From assembly GCA_028554795.2 (NCBI GenBank), contig CM068830.1, positions 48,188,227 to 48,252,226 on the forward strand: a stretch of DNA of 64,000 bases. The letters run 5' to 3'. Each line of letters starts with the position of its first letter. Position 1 is the first letter of the stretch. The notes beneath the pieces are model-generated. The model did not search any database. It saw only the letters and a list, made by a program, of their open reading frames with translations, and was not told where the DNA came from. The translations under genes and the position numbers were made by a program. Origin of the DNA: Sinohyriopsis cumingii. Lineage: Eukaryota > Mollusca > Bivalvia > Unionida > Unionidae. This document shows, in pieces, positions 1 through 11,102 of the stretch.

Positions 1-1116
1 TTGAAGCCAGCTGAATTTTGCTGAAATTAAATTACGTATAATAACCTTTCAGGGTTAATAATTATGTTTGATAATGACTGCAAATTATTGCCTTAACGCA
101 ATTTTCTTCAGTAGTTTGATTTAATGGCATTGAGGACATGGCAATATGGTTAAAGAAAAATCAGTGGCGTTGCCATGAATAATTGAGATTTTCTGTCAAA
201 TTGTTAAGGAAGAATTCATCAAACATATGCAGGATAAAGAACGCATAAAAACTAGATTGTTTGAAAGGAACAATAATTGCTTCAAATATGCACGAAGAAT
301 ACAGAACGATCATTATCTTTGCTACTGTTAATATTTTTGCATGGGTCCGGTGTATACGCACCTTCCTCGTTGGGTGATTGTCATACAAATAATCGTATGC
401 CTATTAATAAAGAAGGTAATAAATATGGTGTATACATTAAAAAAATAATTGAATACACTTTACAGGATAATGGCTTGCCCAGCTTAAGGGGAGGAAGAGG
501 AGACAAAGTCTTCGTCACCAATAAAATTATTAAACAACAAGGAAAAAAGACAATTTTACCCAATAAATTAAATAGATCATTTCAAGATTGATACATTCAG
601 AGATACGAAAGCAAGCTTATAAAAGTTTAGCTTATTCTTTGAACTGTAACGCCTTCATACAGTTGCTACGTTTTCTTGTCCATGTTAGACAATTCTTATA
701 TATGATTGTCAAAAGGGTATATTGCCCTCTCGGCTGTGAATGGTTTGGGAACAACAGCCTTATATACTTAAAACGTGTATCTAATATATAATGTTTATTG
801 TCAACGGAATCGGTGACCGTGCAGTAATAAAACATACAATGTCGGCTGAAATGGTGGTGAGCGTTATTGCTCTCCCTTCTTCTCCCCTCACCCATTCTTA
901 TTCTTAAGGTTATTTACTGTTGTGGCTTGGCAACCATTTATTAGTTCACACAATTCTGGATCGACCAGAATATACCCTTTCAACTGGCAAGCAATCGAAA
1001 TATATTTGTTATTCTACAGAGACCATTCCGAGCTGTACAAACTTTTCTATTTATTATTCCCTTAGTTGAGATTTAAGTGTCACCCCTTATGATAGATAAC
1101 AACAATTCTTGGACAG

Positions 1117-1187
1117 TAATAATAATAATAATAATAACGCAACAGTTATTACTATTATTATATTATTATTATTATTATTAACTGTTA
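1117..1187. repeat. (TAA)n/(TTA)n microsatellite with inverted arms
   Basis: A run of AAT/TAA units is followed by ATT/TTA units. The arms TAACAGTTA and TAACTGTTA flank the second run, so the stretch can fold back on itself. It is a simple low-complexity tract and no gene is implied. Confidence 0.75.
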
Positions 1188-1670
1188 CATTATTTTATAC
1201 ATTAGATACCCTTCCCTTTGACATTTGATTAAACATTACTAGCTTTATATTAAAATGGTAAAAGGGATAAAGGAAAAGAAATATGAATAATGTTGACGCA
1301 TCTTAAACATAGTGGTATGATAGTATTATCTTTATTATGAAAAGTAAATGAACAGTTAATTAATTTATGACACTGATTTTATTTGTTACATATGTTTTCT
1401 TATGTATTTACTCTTTTTTAAGAAAGAAATAAAATAAGTTCCTCCGGAGAAAATAAGAATTGCATTTGGAATTAATTACCTGAATTAAAATGCATTATTC
1501 TTGGAACATTTTTGTTGTACAGTGCCCTACACCCTTATTAGTATTCCTGGAAGATTTTTGTTGTACAGTACCTTACACCAGTATATTTTGTGCGTATTTT
1601 ATGTAAATAATTAAATTCCAGTATGTGATTTTTCACAAGAATTGTTTTCCAAATTGAAAAAATGGGCAGT

Positions 1671-1811
1671 GTTGTATATTTTGTGGATTAGAATGTATGA
1701 CTACATTATTTATTGTAATAATTGATATGTGCACTTACAAGATTGTTGTATATTTTGTGAACTAGAATGTTTACCTTCAGTATTTAATGTAAACACTGAT
1801 CTGTGCACTTA
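1671..1811. repeat. two-copy tandem repeat, period about 73 bp
   Basis: GTTGTATATTTTGTG begins at 1671 and again at 1744. Both copies continue through a similar TAGAATGT stretch and end in TGTGCACTTAC. The copies differ at many positions, so the duplication is old. A shorter related pair, TTTTTGTTGTACAGT, lies just upstream near 1509 and 1556. Confidence 0.7.
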
Positions 1812-3174
1812 CTCTTTTCTTTGTTGAATTTAATTTAGTGAAACTGATCAAAATAAGAGTACATCAGTTAAGTAAAATTAATATTTTAAACACTTGTATT
1901 AGAAATACCTTTCCTTGTCTATGTTGGTAGCTCCTCAAATCGAAGGTGCATTTTTTCTCATGTTTTCAATATTGTCACACAAAATAAAACACACGTACGA
2001 CTCACGATACTAATTTATCTCCCATAGTAACCCATGGAAACACTATGATATGAAAAATTCAGTAACTTTAAATTTATAAATGTTCAAGATCAAAGCAATA
2101 CTCTTATTATTATCCCATCCTGATGCAAATTTCTTTGTAGAGAAAACCATTTAAGCCGATGCATTTATTGTATCTAAAGGCGTTTGAAACACTTGTTTTC
2201 AATTCCGTATTTAAAGAATCGGGTGCTAATATCAGTAACGATGGTTCAAATTTCATGTCTGTAAAATGCCTAAAATTCCCTGCTTTGAACGTTGTTTTTA
2301 TTTCTCAGTTTTAATTGGATAAGCTGTCAAAAAATTGATTTTACTAAATATTTTTACTATTATCACCCAGTCATTACACTCCAAACACATATTGTGTGAT
2401 CACAGATTGTCCCATTGGTCCATGTTATTATTACCGTACGTCCTATGTAAGAAAAGTAAAAATGGGATCAAAGCCATTAACACTTCATTCTTCAGGACCT
2501 AATTTAGCTACAAAGTGAAGTGGCAATGAGACACCAAGCATGAATGATTGTAAATTCTTGTGAAATTGTGATGTTCTTGACATACGTTAATTGAGGCTGT
2601 TTTGTCTTTGACAGCACTTTTAGCTCATTATTGGACTTGTCAGTATTAATGAATTTGAGTTTTAAAAATTTTTTAAATTGCAAATAGTACAATAGATAAG
2701 GCTGTAAATAAATGTATATAATTTTCATGAAACATTACTTGTGATGTTCTTTCCAGACTCTGAACAAAACTCAAACAAAGTTATGCATTTATTATATACC
2801 TAATAACGGTTACCTTCTAAATGTGTTTAGCTTGTCTGTGTGAATGAAATTCAAACCGATTGGAATCGATAAAAGTCTGGTTCAGTGTATCTAACAATAT
2901 CGACGCGCAGACATTATAGAAAAGACATACAGAGTTCCAGTTTAGTTGTCTAATACATAAGGATTAAAGATTTATATCAAACATCAGACAAAGCATGTGC
3001 AAGATTATATGTATATGTAATAGCCGGTAGGTGTACTACATCACCAATATAAATGAAGTGGATAATCCAAAGTTCCATTACACTCTTCATTCTTATCAGA
3101 AAATTTTCAATTTCAACCACTAAATATATATCTGAATGGTGTTAAAGACTGAATCCTGCAATTTATAATTTACT

Positions 3175-3356
3175 GTATACACTCGCTTGTAAGTCGAGTC
3201 CAACTGCAAACAGCATAAACCCAGATCTGCCGTCTCATAAAGCACCGGCATATCTGGGCCTATGCATTTTGTTAGAGGTAATCAGCAGAAAAACAAGCAT
3301 AGACCCTGTTCTGACGACACAGTATGCAGTTGGTTTCGACCTATACAAGAGTATAC
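3175..3356. mobile_element. small foldback (MITE-like) element
   Basis: The outer ends are inverted repeats. GTATAC through GTCGAGTCCAACTGC at 3175-3207 pairs with GCAGTTGGTTTCGAC through GTATAC at 3326-3356, with a few mismatches. A second inner pair, CCCAGATCTGCCG and CGGCATATCTGGG, lies nested near 3220-3260. There is no coding capacity. I could not define a target duplication, so the superfamily is unknown. Confidence 0.55.
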
Positions 3357-3894
3357 AAGGTACGTTATACATTACATAGTTGAATATTGATATTTATAAC
3401 CTTTAATCCAATACATTGTAATTCTTCACTCTTTGGTATACGTATTGTACTTCCTTCTAACGATTTTACAGTATGGCGTGGGTTTAATTTCTTTGCACTT
3501 CGAGAGCAAATAAACTTCAGAATGTTTTCAGAATGAAAATGTTAAAACTCTTTTCTTTATCCCCAACCAAAATTTCTGAAACTGTTTTACTGCCCGAACC
3601 ATATTCAGGTTCTTTCCATCAGTAGACCATATATTTCAGGTTTATATTACACTTGAGCTTCTAAAGTACACATTTGCGAGCGGATGTGGCATGTTATCTG
3701 CTTGTAAGCTGGTTCATTTATTGTTATATATTTACCATTGATCAAAAGAGCCTATACGATTATCTCCGTAGTCCGTCGTCGCCATCTATCTCCTAGCGTT
3801 TGTTAACACAAGGTGTTATCACTTCTCCTTCCAAGCCATTGGGAGGATTGCCATGTCACTTTACAAACACATTCATTCCCATATATATTACGTC

Positions 3895-5690
3895 ATAAAT
3901 GAAAATTGTGATCCTCAGGCATTCAATATCGTTCCAAAGGCAGCCATCTTTAAAATCTTATCACTACTACTTCTGATTTGCACGGATATTCATTTTATCA
4001 TTTAGACTAGAATTTTTCACCAAGCGAATGTATTAAATCTCTACCTGATCCCAAATGAAAATGTTGCTGATCTGAATTTCAATATAACCACCACTTTGGC
4101 CATTTTCGAAATATTAGTATCAATACTCCTGAATGGATGGTCATATCAACATTGAATTTCACTAAATAGACTTCTGATCAACTCTAGCTGACCATGAGTA
4201 AAAACTGTGTACATCTGAGAGCCAACAAAGTTTTCATATCTTCACAATCTGACCACTACTCTTCCTGAACAGATATTCGTATCAAAATACGATTTTCGTA
4301 GCAAGATTTCTTATCATCTCTAGTAGCTGATAATGAACATAGTGTCTCTTACAACTCCAGTATGGCTACATGGATATAAAAAATTCCTGGGACCCCGTGA
4401 TAACTAAACTAATACCGAGGCATAATTTTGTCCAATGTAAAACCATGCTCTGGTTTCCGACAAATATTACGGAAATATTTCATAGCAACAAACATTTGAC
4501 AACTGACTTTTTCCTCATGACATCTATCTACAGCAGGCAACCCAAATTACTCCCACGTAATACCTTAGTGGAGTATGAGTTGGGTGATTTCAGATCGGTA
4601 TGGAGCCGTATTAATCCATGTGTCTGCTACTCATCTGATTAAGCAATCATAGTCCATACTAACTGCCCCATATATACAACTCTTAAAGAAACAAGACTTG
4701 CGAATGTTTGTCTTTTTCAGCAGATGGTGGCGTTTTAATTTTACATCTTTGGCTCAACACAACAGACGGCTATGATCTGGTACATGTATTGAGCTTTCTC
4801 AATGGTCACTTAAAGAAATGGATATTCACTGTCGAGCATATGACAGATGCTTCTGTTGGCTAATGTTTGCTGAGGAATACTGCATTTAAATAATCAGTCC
4901 AATCACAATTGTTTTTGCATGTCGAATTCGCTTGTGGTTAAATAGCTCAACAAAAATTCGCGTGGAAGGTTAGCAGCTCCCTTGACAGTTTTGACACAAA
5001 ATAAACTGTTTGGAATTAAGAATTCAGCGAACCATGCAAACATAAACGGAGATGACATAAAATATGATTAACCTTCTGGTCAGGGGTGAACAACTGGGAG
5101 AACGTTGACAGACAGAAATACAGAATCACGAAAGGAAAATGTTCAATTATATTTTATTTGCTTAACTCAAATACAAGTGTAAAACTTGAATCCCTTTTGA
5201 ATGAGGACCTTTTGTCCAATGTCCGTCAGACATCCAGCACCCATTAGCACGTTTACTCCTTCTACACAACTGGGAGGATTACCGGAAAATTTTACAAACA
5301 CATCCAAAGTCTACTAGTCCTTAGATGAACCCTCTGACACCCACTATGGCCGCCATGGCAGCCATCTTGACAATTGTATCGCTGCTACTCCGGACTAAAT
5401 AGTCATATCAAAAGAGAGTTTTCAGAAAAAGACTTCTTGTCAAGTGTGGCTCCTCCTAAATCAAAATGGTGCAATTCTGAAATCTAATATGGCCGCCATA
5501 GTGACCATCTTTGAAACCTGAGCAGATGCACAAATTAACAAGGGGTTTTCACTAAAATTCTTCATAAGAACTTTACTTAGTACAAAATTAAAATTGGTAT
5601 GATCTGACATCTAATAAGGCAACAGTAATTGCCATCTTGGAAATCTTCTCAATACTCCCGAATAGATAATTGTATTGACATGGGTTTTTA
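3895..5690. repeat. diverged array of roughly 190-bp repeats, left part
   Basis: Related phrases recur at intervals of about 150-200 bp. They include GCCATCTTG followed by AAAATCTTCTCA, then a CTCCTGAATGGATGGTCATATC-like stretch, then TTTTCACTAAA with GACTTCTTG. Good copies are near 3940, 4090, 4240, 5350, 5500 and 5630. The same phrases resume at about 22320-22740, beyond Polinton copy A, so that element is inserted inside the array. The units are too diverged for a clean consensus by eye. The open frame at 4370-4642 falls inside this region and is not a convincing gene. Confidence 0.55.
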
Positions 5691-5691
5691 A

Positions 5692-5697
5692 CTTAAT
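5692..5697. repeat. target-site duplication of Polinton A, left
   Basis: CTTAAT directly precedes the AGTAGTGAAG terminus and recurs at 22280-22285 after the right end. A 6-bp duplication is the known Polinton hallmark. The preceding A also matches, giving 7 bp. Confidence 0.7.
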
Positions 5698-6140
5698 AGT
5701 AGTGAAGTGGGACGGTCTAGGGACTAGGGGACTTCCATGTTAAAAAGGGTATATCCACTCTGGGGACTATGTAAAATTTAACATGGGAGAAAAAAATATC
5801 CACTCTGGGGAGAAGGGAATTTAACATGGGAGAAAAAAAACTATCCATTCTAGGGACAAGGGAAATTTAACGTGGGAGAAAAAAATAAACTATCCATTCT
5901 AGGGACAAGGGGAATTGAACATGGGAATAAATCGTGGGACTGTCTAGGGACTAGGGGAAATGGAACAGGGTCGGGACCCTATTTTAATAAGGTCCCGACC
6001 TGATGGGTCTATGGAAATGGAAGGGGTTTCTATTTTTTTTAAAACAAAAAAAAAATAAATAAAAAGGGATAGGCAATGAAAGTCAAGATCTTTTCGAGAC
6101 CTATGAAGGGGCCCTGAAAAGGGCCTTTGATTCATCATCT
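5698..6140 (+). repeat. left terminal inverted repeat of Polinton A
   Basis: It starts AGTAGTGAAG, resembling copy B's AGTAGTAAGG end. It contains tandem sub-repeats of about 45 bp built on GGGACAAGGGAATTTAACATGGG-like text. It then has a unique stretch including GACCTGATGGGTCTATGG and ends with a histone-type stem-loop. The reverse complement appears at about 21960-22279. The stem-loop lies inside the repeat, so it serves the gene that reads outward at each end. Confidence 0.8.
6110..6125 (-). terminator. histone-type 3' stem-loop, end gene L1 of copy A
   Basis: On the minus strand it reads AAA then GGCCCTTTTCAGGGCC, a 6-bp stem with a TTTC loop. A purine-rich CGAAAAGATCTT follows about 15 bases later (6085-6096). 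This matches the layout of metazoan replication-dependent histone mRNA ends. Confidence 0.75.
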
Positions 6141-6153
6141 TCTTCTTCTTATT

Positions 6154-6714
6154 TTATTTCCTCCACTTCTTCCACCAATTTCTCACTTTTTCCATCATTC
6201 CTTTCTTCTTCTTCTCCTCTGGCATCCAGTCTGGATGGCCCAATGCTCTGAACTTTTCCTGGACTTTGATCCAATTCTGATTGAGCCTCTCAAACTCTGC
6301 CTGTTTCTTTTTGTTTTCCTGATCTTTTCTTTCTTTACTCCATTTCTCCTTTATTTTCTTTACTTCTTCCTCCATTACTTTTCTCATTACTTCTTCCGAT
6401 TTCTTAAGCTGGTCCAGCCCTTTTTTGACAAAGGACCAATATGTCCATTCCATTATGTCTTCCAAAAAACATCTTACTTCTAGCACATTATCCATGTCTT
6501 CTTTCAAGTGACCAGTCTTTACATACTCTGGATCTATAAAGCCTCTTAGTCTTTTTACTTCTTCTTCTATCATCTCTTTCACCAGATCCATAGCTAATTT
6601 CAGGTTTGTCACTTTCCTTCTGACAAAATCCCTAGTAACTTCATGCTTCCATTCACGTTCAATCCTTTCCACTACATAGGCTCCATCCACCATCCAATAC
6701 CAAATATCCTTCAA
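6154..6714 (-). CDS. Polinton A end-gene L1, charged coiled-coil protein
   Basis: This 186-residue frame opens outward toward the left terminal repeat. It is rich in Glu, Lys and Arg with a long predicted helix in the second half, and it ends in a Trp-rich basic tail (VRNWWKKWRK). The tail matches IRSWWRKRR in the copy B counterpart at 28488-28865, so the two are probably homologous although the N-terminal halves differ. No known domain is recognised. A TATA-like GTATAAGAA and the GCGGACGTGAAGG motif lie upstream, and a histone-type stem-loop follows the stop. Function unknown. Confidence 0.55.
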   Translation of the reverse strand: MKDIWYWMVDGAYVVERIEREWKHEVTRDFVRRKVTNLKLAMDLVKEMIEEEVKRLRGFIDPEYVKTGHLKEDMDNVLEVRCFLEDIMEWTYWSFVKKGLDQLKKSEEVMRKVMEEEVKKIKEKWSKERKDQENKKKQAEFERLNQNWIKVQEKFRALGHPDWMPEEKKKKGMMEKVRNWWKKWRK

Positions 6715-6810
6715 CTGGTTAACAATTCTGTTACAGCCACCATCTTCCTTGTCTTTATTCTTTGTAGAATGGTGCGAACGACGAACGTTGTGGGTTCTTA
6801 TACGAAAAGT

Positions 6811-6902
6811 GCGGACGTGAAGGAAAACATCCCCCCTAAGACAAAACTTATATTACCTAGATCATGACCAAACAACGCGTGGACGTGAAGGAAAACATCC
6901 CC
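6811..6902 (-). promoter_or_regulatory. paired promoter motif upstream of gene L1 (copy A)
   Basis: Two copies of GCGGACGTGAAGGAAAACAT followed by a C run lie at 6811-6834 and 6877-6902. They are separated by a conserved spacer containing ACCTAGATCATGACC. On the minus strand the inner copy sits a few bases upstream of TATAAGA and about 100 bases before the L1 start. The same module occurs upstream of L2 and in copy B. Confidence 0.6.
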
Positions 6903-7171
6903 TACTTTTCTCTTCTCATATTATCTACTATTCACATACGCGAAGCAGCAATAAACAAACTCAAAATATACCATCCACACACGCAAAGCATTAAAATCAA
7001 ATCCCAATAATCTACTATCCACACTAACCTATGCTAGCGCTTATAAACACACAATCATATACATAAACACATACACTCACACTAGTAAAAAAGAGTCAGT
7101 GTTTATATTAACACTACTCTACATACACGCATTGGCAAATGGATTACTATTTGTTTACTAAAGGTTTGGGT

Positions 7172-7187
7172 AGCCCTGAAAAGGGCT
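7172..7187 (-). terminator. histone-type 3' stem-loop, gene L2 of copy A
   Basis: The minus strand reads AGCCCTTTTCAGGGCT, a 6-bp stem with a TTTC loop. It lies about 30 bases past the L2 stop and is followed by ACCCAAACC. It is equivalent to 29249-29264 in copy B. Confidence 0.65.
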
Positions 7188-7214
7188 GTTTGTTTTGAAC
7201 TCCAGGGCACCTGG

Positions 7215-7523
7215 TTAATGATGGCACCTTCCAGGCCTGGCACCACACACACATCTTCTACTCCAATCTCTTTTCACTCTTTTGACTGGGAGCGCAGAGG
7301 GAGGATGATTGGCTTCAGCACCCCAATCCTCTGTCTCTGGTATATTGTAAGTCATCCTCTCTCCTATTTTCTTTTTCTCCTCTTCCCTCTGTCTTCTCTC
7401 CTCCTCTTCCTTCTTTATCCTTCCCTCTTCGACTATGGCCTCTGCAGCCAGCTCATTCACTATACGCCTGGCATATTCCACGTGCATCTGGAGTTCTAGA
7501 AGCTTCACAATCTTTGTATTCAT
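7215..7523 (-). CDS. Polinton A end-gene L2, small Cys-rich-tail protein
   Basis: This 102-residue frame equals the copy B gene at 29292-29600 in length and design. A short helical N-terminus (MNTKIVKLLELQMHVEYARR) is followed by an acidic Glu/Lys/Arg coiled coil near residues 35-60. The C-terminus is CVCGARPGRCHH, a possible metal-binding cluster. No known domain. Both copies keep the same ends, so the gene is real. It sits between the repeated promoter module (7591-7680) and a histone-type stem-loop. Confidence 0.65.
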   Translation of the reverse strand: MNTKIVKLLELQMHVEYARRIVNELAAEAIVEEGRIKKEEEERRQREEEKKKIGERMTYNIPETEDWGAEANHPPSALPVKRVKRDWSRRCVCGARPGRCHH

Positions 7524-7590
7524 TGTCTTGCTGTTAACAGGTCGACGATGGGTAACCCAACTGACGATTAGTTTTCAATTTATAGTTAAA

Positions 7591-7680
7591 GCGCGGACGT
7601 GAAGGAAAACATCCCCCTAAGACACAAAACTTATATTACCTAGATCATGACCAAACAACGCGCGGACCTAAAAGAAACAC
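7591..7680 (-). promoter_or_regulatory. promoter module upstream of gene L2 (copy A)
   Basis: GCGCGGACGTGAAGGAAAAC with trailing C run lies at 7591-7617. A variant, CGCGGACCTAAAAGAAACAC, follows at 7661-7680. On the minus strand the inner copy directly precedes ACTATAAATTG, a good TATA box about 55 bases from the start codon. The spacing matches the other modules. Confidence 0.6.
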
Positions 7681-7859
7681 TCACTCACTTTTTTATACTA
7701 CCCATTACTATTTTATAAATTTTCATTTAAACAAATAATTTACTATCCATATACGTAAATCAGTCAAATCAAACCCCAAATCTACTATTCCCACACTTTA
7801 AACAACAAAAAATCATTATCATGATCTACTATCCACACAAACGTACGTGAGCGTTTACA

Positions 7860-7896
<37 letters not shown>

Positions 7897-8079
7897 TCTA
7901 AGCAAGATAAATAATTCTGTTGCTTATACACGCACTTCTATTTTTTAACTTATTATAGGCATTCGATTGTTATTTCTTTTTTAGAGATTTGTGTGCGAAG
8001 TGGAAGCTAGGGCGTTCTTTTATATTCTAAGAATGCGACGTCCTCTGACGATAGGCTTTCTGACAATAGGTCTGCTTCT

Positions 8080-8385
8080 TCAGAAAGAGAAGAAGAACTC
8101 TTTGGTGTCGATACGACAGTCGAAAAAGCCTCTGTCAGGTTCAGGTTGCTGCAGCTGCTGTTGTTGTTGCTGTTGCTGCTCTCTCTGCTGTTTCTGAAGT
8201 CTGTACTTCTCTGTCCATTCTTCTTTCTCCCTGTTAATTTCTTCTCTGAAGAGCTCTTCTATCAGGTCTTCAGTGACTTTTAACATTCTCACATTCTCTA
8301 TCTCTTCTGGCTTCGGTATCAGACTGTGTCTGACCCTATGCAAATTTACGTAGGCTTCGCTTAGCTTAGCTAGTCTGGAGCACAT
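8080..8385 (-). CDS. Polinton A end-gene L3, Gln-rich protein
   Basis: The frame from ATG at 8385 starts MCSRLAKLSEAYVNLHRVRH, then has an acidic helical middle (EDLIEELFREEINREKEEW), then a poly-Gln stretch. It aligns end to end with copy B 30116-30478. The glutamine run is a CTG-type trinucleotide tract and differs in length between copies. Function unknown. The GCGAGGACGT motif at 8451-8475 lies upstream. The copy belongs to a broken element. Confidence 0.55.
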   Translation of the reverse strand: MCSRLAKLSEAYVNLHRVRHSLIPKPEEIENVRMLKVTEDLIEELFREEINREKEEWTEKYRLQKQQREQQQQQQQQLQQPEPDRGFFDCRIDTKEFFFSF

Positions 8386-8450
8386 CTTCGTAGGAGGATG
8401 AGTCGACAATGGATGGTTAGATGGAGGCTTACCCCGGTTTTAAAGTCAAA

Positions 8451-8475
8451 GCGAGGACGTAAAGGAAAACATCCC
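8451..8475 (-). promoter_or_regulatory. single promoter motif upstream of gene L3 (copy A)
   Basis: GCGAGGACGTAAAGGAAAAC followed by ATCCC is a variant of the repeated motif, about 65 bases before the L3 start. Only one copy is present, as in copy B. Confidence 0.5.
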
Positions 8476-8718
8476 TTCACGGTTTTCGAGTCGGAACGTT
8501 CAATGAGCGTCATGAGAGGAATAGCAAGAAGTCAAAGAGCATGAATCAAGATTCCTATAGCAAAACAAACCACAAAGGCATTTTTTTCTTCAAAACAACA
8601 TTTTTTTAATTCAAAATCACTTAACACTAACAAACAACTATAACATTTTTAACAACAATCAAACAACATAACATCAAACATTTTTTTCAAATGACAAATA
8701 TTTTTTTGAACTAACACA

Positions 8719-9279
8719 TTATTTTGGACAGGGCTGACAACGTTGTGAATGAAATTGTGATTTCCACTGTTGGAAGTCATTAGGCCATTGATGGACACTA
8801 CGTTTCTTAGCTTGAGACAAAAGATAAGCATAATGGTCACAAAACCATCGATCAACTTTCACATCGTTTCTAGAAGAAGAACGAGGATCAAAATGAGTCA
8901 CTAAATGTTCTAAGGAATAGCCCAGGCTGCGATGATGCAGAAAATACACACAATATTGTCCACACGCCAAGGAATCTGTGCCTTGTAATTTCACGTTATT
9001 GAATCGGGTGGTCTGAGCATTTCTTCTCATAAAGTCAATGATATCGTCTTCCAAAGGAGGCAATCCATACGAATCGAAATATTCCACACATCCTTCTTGA
9101 GGAAAATAGACGGCTACCCAGTGGGTTCCTGGGAGATGACTGTCGTCCGTGTTGATCACATAGGCTTGATGGTCTTGAGGTTTGCGATGAGGGAGTTCAT
9201 CTTTAGCACAGACGTCAGGATTCCAAGAAGCCGTATACGAACTGTGGTTCAAAAGGTAATAAAGTTCCCAGGTATCCAT
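8719..9279 (-). CDS. adenain-type cysteine protease, Polinton A
   Basis: This 186-residue protein is nearly the same as the copy B protease. The Ulp1/adenain triad context is visible: GTHWVAVYF (His), EYFDSYG (Asp), LQGTDS (Gln) and ACGQYCVYF (Cys). The family cleaves capsid precursors during virion maturation. The frame reads as whole although the surrounding element is a fossil. Next upstream is the small unknown gene at 9292-9777. Confidence 0.85.
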   Translation of the reverse strand: MDTWELYYLLNHSSYTASWNPDVCAKDELPHRKPQDHQAYVINTDDSHLPGTHWVAVYFPQEGCVEYFDSYGLPPLEDDIIDFMRRNAQTTRFNNVKLQGTDSLACGQYCVYFLHHRSLGYSLEHLVTHFDPRSSSRNDVKVDRWFCDHYAYLLSQAKKRSVHQWPNDFQQWKSQFHSQRCQPCPK

Positions 9280-9291
9280 GTTTTTTCTTCT

Positions 9292-9777
9292 TCACAGGTA
9301 ATAATAAGTGATCAATTCGATCCTGACTTTTTGCTTGAAAATGTCTGACAAATAACCGTTTCTTCGCTTCGTCTCCCCACTCTGATTCAGGAGAGCTTCG
9401 ATACGATGGATCTCTTGAGTGGTTAATGGTGAACAAGAATGTTCACGCAAGTCTTTATACCACTGATGCAACACGACTTCGTCCGAGATGAGACTCCAAG
9501 CTTCGTCCAGATAGTCGTCCAATTTTTCTTCTTGACTCAGCATCAGGCATTTATCGTGTTGAATTTGACTGGTATGATCGTTTTGACATCCATAGCAATC
9601 TTTCTTGATTAATTCCGTAAATTTTTCGACCAAGTGTTTGGCAAAACAGGTGACTAAATGGGCTTCTTGTTCTGGCCATCCGGACTTCATCATGATAACT
9701 TCTTCTTCTTCCACAGTCTCCTCACATTCCATGTCTAAAGTTTCTCCACTAGGTAAAGAGGGATAACAGTCTTCCAT
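9292..9777 (-). CDS. conserved Polinton protein with CxxC/H cluster, copy A
   Basis: This 161-residue frame matches copy B 31387-31875. An acidic N-terminus is followed by CYGCQNDHTSQIQHDKCLM, a plausible zinc-binding patch, then a helical C-terminus. I recall a protein with a similar CYGC...HPSQ patch in other animal Polintons, but I do not know its role. It lies between the protease and the major capsid gene. Confidence 0.65.
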   Translation of the reverse strand: MEDCYPSLPSGETLDMECEETVEEEEVIMMKSGWPEQEAHLVTCFAKHLVEKFTELIKKDCYGCQNDHTSQIQHDKCLMLSQEEKLDDYLDEAWSLISDEVVLHQWYKDLREHSCSPLTTQEIHRIEALLNQSGETKRRNGYLSDIFKQKVRIELITYYYL

Positions 9778-9782
9778 GGCTT

Positions 9783-11102
9783 CTAATAATCTAGAATGAC
9801 TTCTCTCAAACTGTTGATTTCTATCGTATTATCAAATTCTGCATACAGGATGACGTTCAGCGTTTCATCAGGATCTGAATTTCCACACGAATCTGGCCGG
9901 ATTTTATAGGGTGGAAATGTCCTTCGTCGCTGCCTTGGTCAGGAGTTAAATCAAACGCCCACAAAGTATAGCCTCCTGCATAATCTTTGTACATAATGCC
10001 CTGACTGGTGTTGGTTCCTAACTGTCCGGTGGCTTCGTACAGGGACAAGTACGACCTCAAGTAATTCATCTTCGTGGGACTAAAGTCAGGTTCGAAGGGT
10101 CGGGTATACAAGGTCTTGCCATCGCGACTGACTTCGATCTTGGACACGCCAAAGTGTCGAAAGTAGAAAGGATTTTTTATTGACAGCTCCATTGAAGGCT
10201 GTATTCTCGACGTTACCAACGATCAAACGTTTGAGTAGCTGTCCTTGGAACAGATGATCTTCGATCATGGATCGTTGCCCCTTGGGAATGGTGAAGGTTT
10301 TCACTTCCACGCGTCGTATCGGATACTTGGCAGTCGCTCTGCTCAACGTGTGACTAATGTCGTTTCCCACTTTAGGTAACACTTCCACACGTCAGATGTA
10401 GAGTCTGGCTTCTTGGATTTTGGTTTTGTAATCATCGGCACTATCAGCCATTAAATGGAAAGCGGTACTGCTACGATTCAGTCTCAGGCGGACATCCACC
10501 CCGTTCAGCAAACACTTTTCTTGCAACCACATGTCCAAATGCAAGCGATCCATCAGTTCTAAACTTTTGTTGACTCCCATGATTCTCTTTCTTCGTTCTA
10601 CAAATCCCTCATTGTGTTCTTTCTTTGTATCAGTTTCGATCATGTCAAACTCGCCTGCATCGTCAGCTTCCCATACCACACAAGCATTGAGATGAGTGTT
10701 CTTGGCGTCTATTCCGTACGTCAAGAGATTTTCCAGGTAGGCAGGATAAGGGTAAGTATCCATGCTGCTACTGACTAGTTTGTTATTCAAGTACAAGTCC
10801 ACTCCACTGAACAAGGAATGCATGAAATTGTTGACGGGAGCTACTGCTTCAGTGTCTATATCACCTCCTGTCTTATCTAGAACTTTGACTTTCAGGTACA
10901 AGTAACTGCTATTCAGATCGATGTAATCTTCGGGCTGTCCTTTGATTTCAAACTCGATGGGAGCGGAATCAGTCAAAGAAAAGACGGGGTGAAATTCCAC
11001 CCACTGGGATTCTTGCATCGTCATCATGGTGGGCGGCATGGCAATCAGATCCAGTTGGAACAAGCGCAAGACTCTCGGTGCATCATTTTTTCTGTTTCTC
11101 AA
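9783..11102 (-). pseudogene. major capsid protein (double jelly roll), Polinton A, broken
   Basis: The region is homologous throughout to the copy B major capsid gene at 31881-33194. It includes the MPPTMMTMQESQWVEFHP start region and the PVNNFMHSLFSGVDLYLNN segment. This is the hexon-like protein expected to form the capsid shell. The copy is broken. Confidence 0.8.

Larger units (their letters stand above)
1..3174. other. gene-poor AT-rich host DNA
   Basis: I see no supportable gene here. Open frames are short, lack recognisable domains and lie in strongly AT-biased sequence. The stretch holds a trinucleotide microsatellite, a 73-bp tandem duplication and simple A/T runs. It is probably intergenic or intronic host DNA. 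Confidence 0.6.

Noticed and set aside
277-591. 104-residue frame with a hydrophobic start resembling a signal peptide
   Set aside because: No recognisable domain, AT-rich context, overlapping frame on the other strand, and no promoter or splice evidence.
4370-4642. 90-residue plus-strand frame in host DNA
   Set aside because: It lies within the diverged 190-bp repeat region and has no domain or composition typical of a protein.
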